Shown here piece after piece: positions 22,501 to 37,500 of a DNA stretch of 64,000 bases. Origin of the DNA: Rhynochetos jubatus (taxonomy: Eukaryota > Chordata > Aves > Eurypygiformes > Rhynochetidae). The stretch is taken from assembly GCA_027574665.1 (NCBI GenBank), contig CM050650.1:55225304-55289303 (forward strand), in the 5' to 3' direction. The stretch's first letter is position 1, and each line of letters starts with the position of its first letter. Below the pieces are notes generated by a model. The model saw only the letters and a list, made by a program, of their open reading frames with translations, did no database searches and had not been told where the DNA came from. A program made the translations under genes and the position numbers.

Positions 22501-25500
22501 GACTTCTTCCTTACAACAGACAATGTATTTCCATTTATTTCCTTCATTAAAAACGATAATGTCTCTTGAACCCTGCGAATTTCATTTTTATATGCGACAC
22601 CATGTGACTTTGTACTTAGGTGGAGTCCCGTGATAAACTATGGTTTAGGTAATTCACCCGAACTCTCCGTTACATTCAAGTTCAAGCACACCGCTTTCAG
22701 CCCCAGCCGCCACACACCCTGTTTGGCCAGGTTTTTAAACGCGGCCTGGCCTGTTACACATTTAACGGTGGCAGGCAGTGGCGGCCCAACATGGGAAATG
22801 TTATTCCGATGCAGAACCCCACTCCCAACCCTTTAAAGACTGATGGTTTCTTGCCCCACCCCTTTGCAGGTGTCCTGAGCTTCTCTCTGTTGGTGGCTTT
22901 ACCATCAAATGCATTAAGCCTTCGGTTGCTTTCTCCATATCCTCAGCTGTACCCGGACCGAACTTTTACACAGCACAGGAGAAAAGGAGGGGAGAGGTAC
23001 AAGCCAGGCCTCACCTCAGGAATTGACTGGATAGATTCCACAAAGTTATCCAGCAATGACTCCCAAATAGCCAGCTTCACTGCAACACAGAGGAGACAAA
23101 GCAGAACACTGAGAGAAGCATCTACATACCTGCTTCCAAGCAATCGTAACCTCACCTCTGCCAACACGCTGCTTCCAGACACGCTGATACACACAGACGC
23201 TAGCTGTAGCCAGTTAGCGTTAGTACAATCAGTGTTCATATGGCTACGGACAAACCTGGGTCGGGCACTGGCACAGCTCTGCACGCAGAGCGCTGCTGCC
23301 TTCTCCAAATGATAAGTTCAGATCCTGGGGGGCTTTTGCTTCAGCTCCAAAGTGCTCTACTGTATGTATGAGGCCTCTGCAAGCTACATTCCAAGGGGGC
23401 TGGAGATAATGAGCCGTGCCGGAGTCAGGCTGACTTCACGTGGTGCCACTCAGGAGTCTCCACTGCATCTCTAGTCTCCTCAGGCAATCCCCCGTTTTGA
23501 GGTGAACATACAACTTCTGTTCCATGGAAGCAGTTCAGCACAGGCAATGTCAACACCAATTCTACTATGCCTCGGCTTGAGCCTGGAAAGATGTTTCTAC
23601 AGGAAGATGATAAAACTCAGGCCCTTGTGTTCTCTAGTCAGCAGATTCCCAGACAAGAACGATGTAGTAGCAGATTAAAATTAACCCTATTCACTCAGAA
23701 AAATTAACTGGGGAAGATTTAATTGTCAAAATGAACTCTTTCATAGTAGTAATCAATAGTATCATCTAGGCAGGGTAGTGAATCCAATGCCAAGCATTTT
23801 TCACACTCATCTTTTGAATACACAGGCCTGATCCAGGTCAGTGACTTAAACGGCATTTAATTTAACCCTCGAAAAAAAGCCAACAGACATTTCAGCTATC
23901 ACCGATTATTTGACAGAGGTTGGCTTCTGCTGTGTCATAAACCTGACTTGCACTAGACTTGCATCCTTCATTTTTATTGAACATTATTGAACTGTTTCCC
24001 TTTATGATGTGCATGTCTCTCAGTGACATAAATTGGTACCAATGATCTCCTGGGAATAAATCCCTTTAACATATCTGGCACCACTCTTCCATGCAGTGGC
24101 TTTATGAATAGGAAAACTATGGAGAACTGAAGGCTTTTTCTCTCAATAGCTCTTCCTTCGACAGTCACGAACCACGCAGTTATGCTGCACTCCTTGATGC
24201 ATCACTTCAAAAACATGCGTTCTGTTTGTTGATGTCCCTTCTATTTAAAGGCACACTTCCTCAAATACTACAGGAATCCTGTAATTAACCCTACAGGCAG
24301 CAGGGGCAGACAGACCAGATTTCCTTTAAAGGTCTTTCCCAGAACAGCCTTACTGCTGCTCCTTTCTACTCCCACCTCCGACCTCACCTGAGGTCTAAAG
24401 AAGTGGAGATGTCTATTTCCTCGAGCAGCAGCACCACTGCTGAGCCTGACTTCTTCCCGCTGCCTCCCGACAGAAGCACCACCCACAGCACGCAGCCAGG
24501 GCCAGTAAGCCTGGAAAACGTTATCTGTGACTCTGGCCGCACCTTCGATACTGGTACACGTCCCTGGCTGGGAAGCACTTCGTTAGCTGGCACCTAGCTT
24601 CTGCTGTTAGAGGAAATGATGTCAGGATGCGTTACATAACATTACTGACAGGTTTCTATACGCTGGACCGCACGCTCGTTGCTATGCCAGAATAGTTCCC
24701 AAGGATGGGGAACCAGATGCTCAGTAGGATGCGTAGCTTTTGCAAAGTACATTTCTTGACATGCTTTTTCATCTTAAGATGATTTACCTTGAATGAGGTA
24801 ATTCCAATTTACAGAAAACAAGATACAAGCTTTGGAAGTGAATCCTCCCACTGAAGCACAATCAATTTTTGCACGTTTGCCTAAACCAGACACGGAGCCT
24901 TCTCCAACCTGTCGCTGTACGAGTTCTGCCAACGATGACATTTCACAAAACCTGCAGCACAGGTCGGTATTACAAATGATATTAACTCACCAGAGAGACA
25001 AAGGGCATTTGAAAAGGCGAATTTCTGCAGAACAACTTCATCAATATCCAGCTCAGAATTTAACAAGATTTCTCCTTTATGAAGCTTTGACTGACCTCTG
25101 TTAAAACAGGATTGAAGCATCTTCGTTGATTAAGCCACTGACAAAGGTGCATTTAAAGAACAATCAACAATGCAAGAACGGCTGACTGGTTATTTACACA
25201 CTGCATGCCGCATCTATACGGGTATCATCCCCATCCTTGCGTTCTACTCATGCTCAGCCTGGCAATAACTAAAACAAATCACTGAGAGTTAGTTCCTCAG
25301 TCTAAGACTAATATTATGACCTAATTTTCTAGGTTTCAACAGAGCTGCAGCAAGCTATGATGGTAACTACAGCATTGCCATATACACATAGACAGTTCAG
25401 ACTAAGCAGGACGCTGGCTGAGTTTATCGTGCCGCGGTGTTCAAGTTATAACTTTGCTAGGAAGTGAAGTATGTGCAGAGTTACATCTTTATACATGAAC

Positions 25501-28500
25501 CCAGAGGGCATTAAGGAAAGCTTATGCGGAAAGTCCTCTTTAAAACCAGATTTGTCTCAATAATGCATACTTATTTTTTATTATGAGGTACATAGTTTCT
25601 GTTTGGGATTGCCAAAGAACATGGCCAGTTGCGTGGACACGGAGCTTATTAATTTACAAAGTGTAGTGCATCACCAAGTCACAAAGGTCATTACTTCCAA
25701 GTTGAGCAGTTCAGTGAAATTTGTCAGTTTAGACTTGCTGTTTTCTCCTTTCCTTATTTTACGTCTTTGAAAAAGAGTAAGGAAAAATACATTTTTACTA
25801 GCTGCTTTTGCTTGAATTTGGTTTAGGGGTCTATTAACGTTTATACCAAGCGTGCCCGAAGATACTTACTCTCCTAATCTATAGTTCATCTCTTCATTTT
25901 CCCAATGGACTAGTGCAACTTCATACGGCTGGATTTCATGCTGCTCTAGCACTCGCATAATATTCTTCATCTAAGAGAAAGACAGTTGCACACACAGAGG
26001 AACAGTTACCACACAGCATACGGCCCCTCTACGTGGGATAGGCTGACGAACGCAACTTGCGTGGAGGTTACTGAAGTAACAACGAATAGGTGTGCTACGC
26101 AATGAAGCGATTATCAACGCAGCGCACGTCTGAAGCTATCCGCAGCTGCGTGCAAGAATGCGTGGCTGTGAACAACTGCAAGGGATCTGTGAGGACCAGA
26201 ATGTCATTTCATGTCTGCATAAATAAAGCAGGGTTGGGATGAACCACAGCAGCAGTAAAAGCCAACGCGGACGTATTCAGTACTGTAACAATGAGCAGTG
26301 CAAGATTTTGGCAGGTGTCTGAGTGTGGGAATGAATCTTCAGGATAAGAACATCAGGTGGCTGTTTCTGCCAAAATTAGCAGTTTGCTGCTACAGTCAGT
26401 AGTTTTGTTCCAGCAACCAGGGGCTGGGATATGTTACAGAAATCCTTTACCACTGTAAAAATGGTTTCAGCTGCCTGCATTCAACCCTGTGAACAGTTCA
26501 GGGTTCAGTTTTACTTGCAGACATAATCTCATCGTCATTTTATTCTCAAGCACAATAAAACCTGACACAGGATCCTCCATCCTTGTTCCTTTCTATACGC
26601 TACAAGGCTCCCCTCACAAAATCATTCTGCCCATTAGAACAAATGCAGAATTACAAAAAAGCACTCACCTACAGGGTTTTAAAAGGCATTTAGCTACACC
26701 GCCACCAGTAATAATAATAATGAAAAAGCCCAAACACCACAATACACTTTTGATGCCTAAATTCTCTAACGAGGTGAATCTTCTACGAGTCATACTTAAA
26801 CCACTCACTTTAAAATGATAGATAATAGTTAATCTTTTGGTGCAAAACTGTATGCTAGTGAATTGTTCATGAAGCATGCTCTCCAGCTTAAGGACTCTAA
26901 AAACATCTGTTGGATCCCTGCAAGAGGGATTTTCTTTATAGTGCTAGCTTTCTTCGTTGCATTCAAAAATTTTGGTGATACTACCTATGCAAGACACAGT
27001 AACATTTTTCACTAAAAACCCCCCAGCCCTACAGCTGCAACTGCTTGTGTCGCAATCCTGAATTCAACATTAGCGTGACCGGTACCTGCCATACATTCCA
27101 GAACTGTGGTGAACAGGGGTATGAACGATTATTTTACTTTTTTAACTGAGGAAGCGCCTGCTGTGAGGCCAGTCAGCCTGGCCAACCAGCTGACGCTGCG
27201 CCCAGGGACAGTTCAGCAACACAAACTCTGCTGAAACAATGCCAGAGTTAATCGCCGACACATAATGTAGCATGCCAGCCCGCAAGTGTGTTCACCTGGA
27301 CCAGGTGCTTCGTCGAGTCATTACTAATACAGTACTAATTAGGCTGTTAACAGACCAACAGTCCCTTCCAGAACTACAACCAGCTCTGGCTTCCCGGGGC
27401 CAATACAGAGCAAGATTTAACAGAGCTTTACAGACCGTAACCGATTCTGTGAAATTCGAGTGTCGCGTACAAGGCATACTTCCCAAGTTCTTCCACCGCT
27501 CTGGATAATGAGAAATTGTATTTCAGTGGCAGCTTGCTTTTATCTATTCAGAGTAATACAAAGGTTTCCACTGAGTGATGTGAGGTTCTTCTAGGCCCAG
27601 CCTAATGTTACAGAAGGGACTACCCGTGGCACCGTACGTTCAACGAGACGTTCTGGATTCACTAAAGGCAAACTCTTGCTATTACAGGCAATCATGTCAC
27701 ACAGTTGCCTTTTAAAAAAAAAAAAACAGATGAAACTCCACCTTAAAGCTAGTTTTGCTTTTTGCCCTTGCTATTTTTAGCAGGGAAGCTGTTGCACAAC
27801 CTCCCTACTCAGGTATTTGAAAATGGTATTTTACATTTTAAATTTCACCGATGAACAGTCAGTAGTTATTACTTCTTCTGTTAAGTGTCCGTTAGTTTGA
27901 AATAGTTTTTTTTCCCTTCTCCTAACAGTCTTTCTGGAGTACTTTTAAAAACCTATTTTGTCAATTCACAGTGATTGGCTATGTTCTGTTTTACTGAATT
28001 ACTTTCAGTTTCTGTTCTACAGATCATTTAGTGGGTTTTTTTACATTTGTTTGGTTCACTAAAACGCATGCATAAAAATACCTCCTCATTTGAGCAAACT
28101 GATTGGAAATGAAAACTTTGACTATGATTTCAGTAAGTAGAAAGAGGCAGTTTTCCTCTTCTTTTTATAACTACAGTTTGCAAGGGACCAACTGAAGTTG
28201 TAAGTACTGAGAAGAGAAACGTGGTATCACATTTTCAAAGGTACTTAAGCACATAAAACAAAGTGAGATTTTTCAGAGTAGTGCAGTGGGTAGAGGTGCC
28301 CAACATAAAAATCAACAGGGTTTAGTCAGCTGGTCTTCAGTGATACCTGGGAATCAGTAGCATAGTTACAGCCATAGCATCCTAAGAGCGCTACAGGCAA
28401 GGTTTGAAGGGAGAACTGGTATCTTTTTGTAGGCCAGCTGATATCCTGAACCCCTCCCTAAACAGACAGGAAATGAGGAACATTTCAGGCCTGAAACAGA

Positions 28501-31500
28501 AAAAGCAAAGTTGAATCCAGAAATCACAGACTGGTTTGGGTTGGAAGGGACCTTACAGACCATCTAGTTCCAACCCCCTGCCATGGGCAGGGACACCCTC
28601 CACTAGACCAGGTTGCTCACAGCCCCATCCAGCCTGGCCTTGAACACTTCCAGGGATGGGGCACCCACAGCTTCTCTGGGCAACCTGTCCCAGTGCTTCA
28701 CTACCCTCTCCAGGAAGAATTTCTTCCTGATATCCAATCTAAATCTCCCCACTTTCAATTTAAACCCATTACCTCTTGTCCTGTCACTACAGAACCTTGT
28801 AATAAGTCCCCCCCAGCTTCCTTGTAGCCCCTTGAGGTACTGGAAGGTGCTGTAAGGTCTCCCCAGAGCCTTCTCTTCTCCAGGCTGAACAAGCCCAACT
28901 CTCTCAGCCTGTCCCCATAGCAGAGGGGCTCCAGCCCTCTGAGCATCTTTGTGGCCTCCTCTGGACTCGCTCCAACCAGTCAATATCCTTCCCATGTTGG
29001 GGTTCCCATAGCTGGATGCAGCACTCCAGGTGGGGTCTCACGAGAGCAGAGTAGAGGGGGAGAATCCCCTCCCTCGACCTGCTGGCCACGCTTCTCCGGA
29101 TACAGCCCAGGGTACGGTCAGCTTTCTGGGCTGCCAGTGCACACTGCCGGCTCATGTCCAGCTTTTCATCCACCATCACCCCCAAGTGATCCATCTCAGG
29201 TGACCCCTCAAGTGATGACCATCTCCATATCATCTATTTAATATACCATTTAATTTCACATACTCTGACTACAGACAAGATCAATACCTTTTGTACTTAA
29301 AATCTAGTTTTATCTAACCACAGTAATAAAAATCAATGTATTAAAAAAAATTAAAATCATTATAACAATATTCGTAAATCATATGTGGCACGCTCCTCTT
29401 GGCCAGCAAACAGCACCAAATTATCACAAGGGGTGTTGCCATTTCAATATCAACAAATTTGAACAATCACACCACCAAAAAAAAAAAAAAAAAGTCTTCC
29501 TTCAGGAAAATTGCTAACTGGTAGAAACACAAAACAGTGTTAAGAAGTCGCTCACAAATTCTGTCTCCTTCAAAGCTATCCAAAAGTAAGTTTTGAACAG
29601 TTTTGACTTAAATGGCTTTAGAATGACCCTCTCCTTCTAACACATTTTCTGTTACATTAGTGCCTTTCAAACAACCATTCACAGGTTGATTTTTCTCATC
29701 TAATTCTTCAGCACCTAGAGATGCAAGAATTTTCTTTTTGTCAATTTCACTCGATTCAGCTTTCTGGCCTTCAGTAGGAAATGCTACCTGCTTTGTATGT
29801 TGCACGTATACTTGCTCATTTTGTGCAGAAAGGCAAGTTGCAAAGGTGCAACATCATCAACCCCCACACTTGAGAACAGCACCAGGCAAGCACCTGCACT
29901 CACAAGGAGAGGAATCACTCCGTTTCCTTCACGGAGAGACTCAAGCTCCCAAACAGAGCCCAGGCGTGCTGGGCTTTGTGGGACTGACAGGACATCCGCT
30001 TATGATGTTTTAACTAACAGTTTTGCTTTACTTACACTTTTGTCTTCCACATTCCAAAACACAACAGCCCCCTCCCTGTGAATTCAAGGAAAAACTGAGG
30101 TGTAATTATACTGTTTTAAATGTATTTCAATTCAACTTGTACAGTGGCAATTTTTGTCATTGTGAATCAGGAAACTTAATGCTCTCTTCACAAAACCCAC
30201 TTAATAGTTGCTTTTTAACCATACTTTAATGAAAACACATGAGATGGGGTTTTTTTTAACCATTTAAATAATTTTGATTTTTTTTTCTTTAAGTCATTCT
30301 CACTGGACAGTTATTCCTTGAGTTTCGTGGGGTAACATGATGCAATGATCTAGCACGCTGCACTACTTTGTTCACACCACTGCAATCAACAAAACAGTCT
30401 TTTGGCCGTGATTTGTAACTTACCTGAAGAAAAAAATCATTCCAGGATCATCTTCTTTTGCAGATTTATCAGTCCCTATCACCAAAACATTTGCAGCATC
30501 TAGTTTGAAAGAAGTGAAAAAATTACTCGGACTTCTAAACACGATGGCTATCAGCACATATTCCAGTTGTAGCAGTTCCACACTCACACATCAGTCAGCC
30601 CCGTATTTTATTTTGTCTGAAATGCTTGCCAGGAAATGACTACAGTATCACACCACCCTGCTGCTCTGAGGCGTCACACTCCGGGCAGACTCAGCCCAAC
30701 TTCACTGGCATCTTTAGTTAATGAACTGCAACGCTTTTGAAGAACACAAGACTTCAGGGAAAAGTGATGCGGGGCATGGTAAATAACCAGGAACAGAGCG
30801 CAGAAGCGGACAGGCAATGCGAGGGGACTATGGAAGTTTGCCCACAGTTGCAATGAAATTACCATCCACATCTGCTTGCCCAAATGACCTCTCTCTTTTC
30901 TATACCTCAAGGGACTAACCTGCACTCCAGTTGTGCTGACTTCGGTTTGACAGTCAGAAACATGAAAGAGCGTACATCCAAGACAGGAGAGAGTACACCT
31001 GCGTTCTCCTTCGGAACAGGAGCGTGCTTGCGAATCGAATCTCCCAGCCACCCTCAATTACCACACTTCAATGGGCACTGCAGAACAGTGTCAGAATACA
31101 CAAACCGGATTTTTTTTTTTTTTTAACATTAAACTGAAAAAGGAGCTCTGACAATGTACCTACAGTACTCCAACTGTTAAAGGGCACTTCTTACAAAGAA
31201 CCAGACTTGAGATAGTGTACGCAGAATGCCCCAAAACATACAAAATGTGGATGCTGGATTCTCGAAACAGCATTTTGGGGTTTTTTCCCCCTACAGGTCT
31301 GCTCCACCGTACTACTTGCTAATGCAGATAAAGTTTTAAATGTCCTGACGTGGGTTTTGACGACAAAAGGTTTTCTTTCCAGCATAACTCCTTGTGTTGC
31401 AGAACTAGTGGAAGCTAGAGCAGCAAAACCTTCTCTCTCTATTACAGAGCGGGACTGTGTAAAGAAGAGCTTGCGGAGCCTCACGCCTAAGCCTTAAGAA

Positions 31501-34500
31501 GTTGAACCCCTTTGCAGAAAGGTCCCAAGTCAAGTGACAAGGCATGGAATTCAGCCTGCAAATCCACTCTCCGCTTTACTGCTCAAGCCACAGAGGCCAG
31601 GCAGACTAAGGCAGCAGAGAGATGACCAAGTATCGGATATACTTTTGCTGCTACCTCAACTGAGACCACCCAGGTGGTCTGCATGACTTCTTTAAAGGCT
31701 TTTCTTTCACATGCTATTCCAGCTCAGAAACACACGATTTGATGAATCACTACAGCAAGTTTTGGGTGTGAAGTCTGAGTTGACCATGGAAGAAACATTT
31801 GCCTGCATTTTCTCGTTTGTCTTTTCAAGTATCCCCCTTATCCTTATTTATCTGCTCCAGCCAAAACATACACAACGGAAGAGAATTTGCTCCATTCTAA
31901 GTGGAGGTACAGGATCTGCCTCTCGAATGTTTTTAAAAGGTCAAAAAGAAGAATAATGCTTAGGAAGAACACTTCAAAGCAATAAATTCATACGATATTT
32001 GCTGATTTAGATTTCTATGTGCTAGTATTTTTCAATGTTCGAGTTGGTAACCAACCACTGCTACAAGCACAAGCCAACCACCACAAAACATCGAATCTGC
32101 TGGCACAATCCAACACCCTTTCATCATTACTTCCTCCAAACTTCTGATAAACAGAGTATTGTGAGGAGTCAGAAACACACCAGCAAGAAATGAAAGAACA
32201 CTGGCAAAACCCACACTCCCAGGGTAAAGTACCACCAGCAGCAACATTTAGCCTTCCAGTAATTCAGTCACATTGGGCACTGTACAAAGTTTCTACCACG
32301 AAACATTGAAACCAGTGGTGGTTTTAATATAAAAAAAACCTACAAAGGAACATGAAGCCTAGACTCTACAGCACCTTGTCTTGTCTTTCCACGTTCATCT
32401 TTTTGATCACTAATAGAACTTGTGTTTGTAAGAGACCCACTAGAGCACTATTGCACTTGGATTATTAAGCGGTTGAGAGGCAGCCAGACATTTGATAAAC
32501 TCCACTGAAATGCCCATAAACACTATCTGTCATTCTCTTAGCTTCATATAATCTGTTCATTCAAAGAAGAAAAAAAAAATCATTCTACTGCCAACATATG
32601 AAAATCACAGCTGTTGTAGGGCATAAGTTCCTTCAGCTATAAAAAGCTCCATTTGTTCTTCTCGTAGTGTACTTCAGCTATTTCCAAGCCATACTTTCCC
32701 CAGTCTTCAGAGATACTTTGTATGGAAACCAGAACCAATTGTTTTGCTGCAGCCAAAGCGAAGCATTCAACAATTGCCAGGATATGTTTGGCCCAATAAA
32801 ACAAGTACCGACTGCATTCTCTTTACTAGAACTGAGCATTTATGTGTATATCTTTACCATTTTGCTTAGTCAGCAAGATTCTTTCTTGCACGCCTTCCTC
32901 TCTGACCCATTAACAGAAGTGTGGGTATGGAACAAAGATGCAGCACTTCAAATTACAAAATTATTGACAGCTGAAGCACTATGGTATCGCATTACTCAAA
33001 GATTAATTCAAATGAAGAAAACTTTCAGGTTTTTTTCAGTTAGCTAATTTCTATAGAAATCCTTTGTATCAGAAAACTGCCAAATTAATTTTTCCTGCAG
33101 GCATCTAATTTTTCAGTATTCTTAGTGTAATTGTAAATTTGGGAAAAATTATCATGGAGTAACAGCAAATGCTGCTTGTACTGCTATTCCGAAAGGTTTA
33201 GTTCTGGGGTTTTTAAGCAAATGGAATTTTTAAGTAAAGCAATATTTTTATAGGCAGTATGATATACTCCAGGGTATTACCAGAATAAGCATACATGTTA
33301 TAAAAATTATATACCTCACCCATATTTCATTTCCCAGTGTATAACATTGCTGTTAATATGTTTCAAAAATCTACCTCTAGGCAAACTTGTTATTTCAACA
33401 TATCCATGTGAAGTCAGGTCATGACACAGATTACCAAGATGATACTCATCTGCTGTTGCAAAGGCTGTGCACTGCATCAGATTCTGTGCCAAAGGAATAA
33501 AGATTTGAGTTAGGGAAAGGCTGAAGCAAGATGTTCGTAAGACAACTGTTTGCCTCAAATTTATCACGAGTGACATTTTTCATTTATTCACTCTTTTCTG
33601 TGATATCATTGCCATGCTGTCCCCCTGGTGCACACATACCCACGAGATTAATTGCTCCCTGTTGAGTGAGAAGGCAAATCAGACTGAGATCAAACCAGGT
33701 GACACGAGTAAGTTGCACCAAAAACCTTGTGACAGATCTCTTCCCTGAACACCAATCAAATGCTTTAACAGTAGAGCTACACTTGCTACTGCTCTCCCAT
33801 CCTACAGCTTATGACATACTCGGCCGAACACCAAAATCATAAGCAAGACACCCCTAATATCAGCTTTAAGATCTGTATTTTAAAGATAAATGGAATTCGA
33901 CTACCCCAGCCTGCTCATCAAACAGAAGCTTCAACCGAAAACACCACGTTCTTCCAAGCACAAAGCTCATTGCCTGGGTAACCCCAGGGTATGAGCCACT
34001 GCAGCACTGCAGCACAGAAAGTCACCCACCTTCCAGGTCAGTTGTAAATGCTGCAGATCCACAGCGTCCCCTCTGAGCTAAATCCCACGTTAACAACATG
34101 GGCTCAACTGACACCACATGGAACAGTAATACAACAGCCAGAGCTCCTCTCAATATTCCACAGTTGTAAATAGCTACAATGCCATATTGAAACAAACGAC
34201 TGGAGAAACGATACTGACTTGCAGCGAGACTGACTCATGCATGGCAAAGGAATCAGCAAGTCAGCTGTGTCAAGATTTTCTTCATTAACCAAACAAGCCA
34301 CAATAAACCAATTTATGAATTCTACTACTCATTTTAAGTGGGTTTCTTTGTTCTGATACCATGCATGTCCCATGATAATGTTCTGCAGTACAATGCAGTG
34401 GAAGACGTCCAGAAAGCTGTGTCTCTCATCGTGGATCAGACACTTCCCAGCTTTTTGTAACTAATACAAATGGGGATGTAACTAACAACAAACGAACAAA

Positions 34501-37500
34501 AGAACTGTACTCATCTGTAAGCATTTATACGCACAATACACTTCAACTTAAAATCCAAGTTATTTTCTCGCAACACACGGCTTTAAAAAGGTGTTCTGCT
34601 CCTCGAGGGGCCCGTTACCAGCCACCCATCAGAATCACAGCCACACATTTAAACCTTTTCTTCTTTAATGTTAACATTCTCTTACTGTTTCCAAAGCTTT
34701 GCTTGCACATCATCTTAATTCAGTGATCCCCAACAGACAATAAACTTTAAAAGGAATTACAATATTCAGTGAGCAATTTTGTAGGCGTATTTCCACGACT
34801 GTGCTACGAGGCTGAACTAACACTGGAACAGAATTGTGTTTTCAGTTCCCTTGGTGCAGTACCTTTGAAAAGTTGCATGATCACAATTTCATCTCTATAA
34901 ATCCATTCTCAATCTCCAAACTGCCAGTACAAATGATGTATTTCAGATTCTTCCAGAACGCTCTGGTTATTAGAAGCACACATGCTCTGCCACAAAACTC
35001 TTCTCTGTGAAGAGTTAAGGGAGCTTACCTTCTAGCTAGTGTATTATCTGAAAACCCTCTATCCTGCTCACTGCTTCCCGTAGTTTATTACTTGTAATAT
35101 TGTTCAAGGCAAATGCACTATAGAACACGCTTTCTGTCTTACTGCTGCAATTCTGGTTTCAACATAAAGACTTTACATTTAGTTAGAAGTTATCTGGAAG
35201 TCTAAGGTCCCATGATAGTTGATGGAGATACAGCCAAAAAGTCTGTAGTCTAATGAGTGATTCAGCTGATCCTAAAATAGACGTGTTAACTGGCCCGTCA
35301 CCCTTAATCCCACGCTTTCTGGTACGTCACTTTCACCTCCAAACTTCCCAGTGTCAGAATACAAGATCTGTACTGGTGCTACAAAGAAACTCCAGCTACT
35401 CACCACCCTCCTTTCTGCTTACAGCTGGGGCTTTGCTGAGATTCTGTTCAGAGCACCGCAACAGCTACCTTTGGCAGCCATGCCATCCCAAGTACCTCAA
35501 CAACTCATTTTCCACATCATCTCCCCTCCCAACAACTGCACAGGCTCATGGAACCGTAACTCTCCTTAGCCCATCCCTTTAAGCATACAAAAATTTTTAA
35601 GAAAGAAAACCTGTAGGATGAACTTAAATCTTCACATCACCATTGGAATCAGTCTATCTTAAGGATAGTAAATACCACATCTTCATTTGATTTTCAAGCT
35701 TTTTCTAGACTACATGGCTATAGCATTAAGAATTAGCTCAGAGGCTTTTCACACCATCAGACTTCATGAGATTAACTAAACTTGAGTAATGGTACTGCTC
35801 ACTGATGGACTGACTAAACCAGTTAACTGCTTTCAAGTAACTCCTCCACCTACCCTGAAAAACTGGTCTTACGACCCTTTATCACTGCTGGTGCTCAGCC
35901 CTCTGCCAGTAAACAACACATGAAGAGCAGTGCGGGGACAGGTGGGAAGGACGTCAGGAGAAAGGTGTCAACTGTCAGGCCCTTCCAGACAGAAAACAGA
36001 GATCCTTGGGGTACATCTAGGGGAGAACCTTAGGAGAGGCCCTCGAAATCGTGTCTCACGGAGGCAGACCAGCGAGGAGGAGGCGCAGCATCCTGCCCAA
36101 GGTAACTGCCCTGGCAATGGGGCCTGCCTTACTGCAGGGTTCTTGGGGACCTCCACACATGCACAGCAAAGCAAGAGCAGCTTCTTCGTGGCACCAGGAT
36201 TTAGGGAAAACGGATGGTGCACTGAAATAAACCTCAAGGATTCTCCATTTGCTCTACTTCTATTTTTCATCTTGCAGAAACTGGCCACATCTTTAAGTCA
36301 TTTCTCTATACTACATATCTGTAAGTAAATACAAAAACAGGTACAAAAAAAAAATGCTTATTCCAAAATACTATTAGCCTGCAGTCAAGGTGAGAGCTGA
36401 TCCATACCCCTGCAGGTGGGGATATATATCTGACAAAACCACATGGAGTTTATAGCAAATGTTTTTGTTAGGTCTGAGTTTACGTGATTTCTGGCACAGC
36501 ATTTTGCCATGTGGAAGCTGTCTCAGAAAATCTATTATTTCAGTATATCAGGCAGGATTTTCTCCATTTCTTCTCAGTGGAAGAAAGTAAGAATAGCAGT
36601 GCCTGTTACTTGCCTACCCATACATGAAAATGTGAAAGAAACTGTTTGCATTCTATGCTGTCATTTAAAAAACTCAAGAATGTAAAAAAAAAAAAAAAAA
36701 AAGTAATTTCGATTCACTCAACAGAAAGAAGCAACCTTTGAATATAACATCATAGCATGAATAACACGCTTGAAACATTACAGGGTGTTTCAGGATTAAT
36801 ATCCTTCACTTTCTTTTTTTCAAAGCAACGGGAAAATACAAGTAGGAACTAAATTATCTGTAATGGAATATTTATGTTACGTCAAAGCCTATTCCTGCTC
36901 CTCATACAACATATTAAACAAAAGCTTAGATGACGAGAAAGCAAGCATTGAAACTTCAGTTTCTGTGCTCACACTGAGTAGATCACGTAATAGACATGTT
37001 TTGTAATGTGAAAGCTATTTCTGAAAGCCCAATGCTTGTTTCAGTCTCATCTGTAATGTTGTTTTATTAACAATACCCTGGAACTCAGATGCTGCTGCAG
37101 CTTGAGAAGAACAGTAACACTTCTGACACTAGGATTTTCCTCCAACGGCTCATATCCATGTATGCTGAAGGTCTGCCTCGGCTAGTATTGAAGCTGGCAA
37201 CAAACTGTCTTAAGGAGAAACAGCCACAAGTATGCACTGTTCCACTTCACTGTACCTCATTTTATCCAAAACAGGTTGTTGCTGCAGTTACTCTGTAGAC
37301 CTAGGAGTCTAGAGACCAAGGTGCTATTTCCACACATGGAATAATCTTCCTCAAATAACACAGGCTACATCTGCACCTCCGTTTCCAACCTGGATCTGAA
37401 CATAAACTTTATACTATTTACTTTCATCTTGATTTCTGTTAGAGTGAAGCCTTAACACTGGGCAGAACTGAACAAGAAAGGATACCTAGGGAAAGTTCAA

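Noticed and set aside
28904..29233. 109-codon open frame as a host gene
   Set aside because: It is the C-terminal part of the CR1 reverse-transcriptase frame within a truncated CR1.
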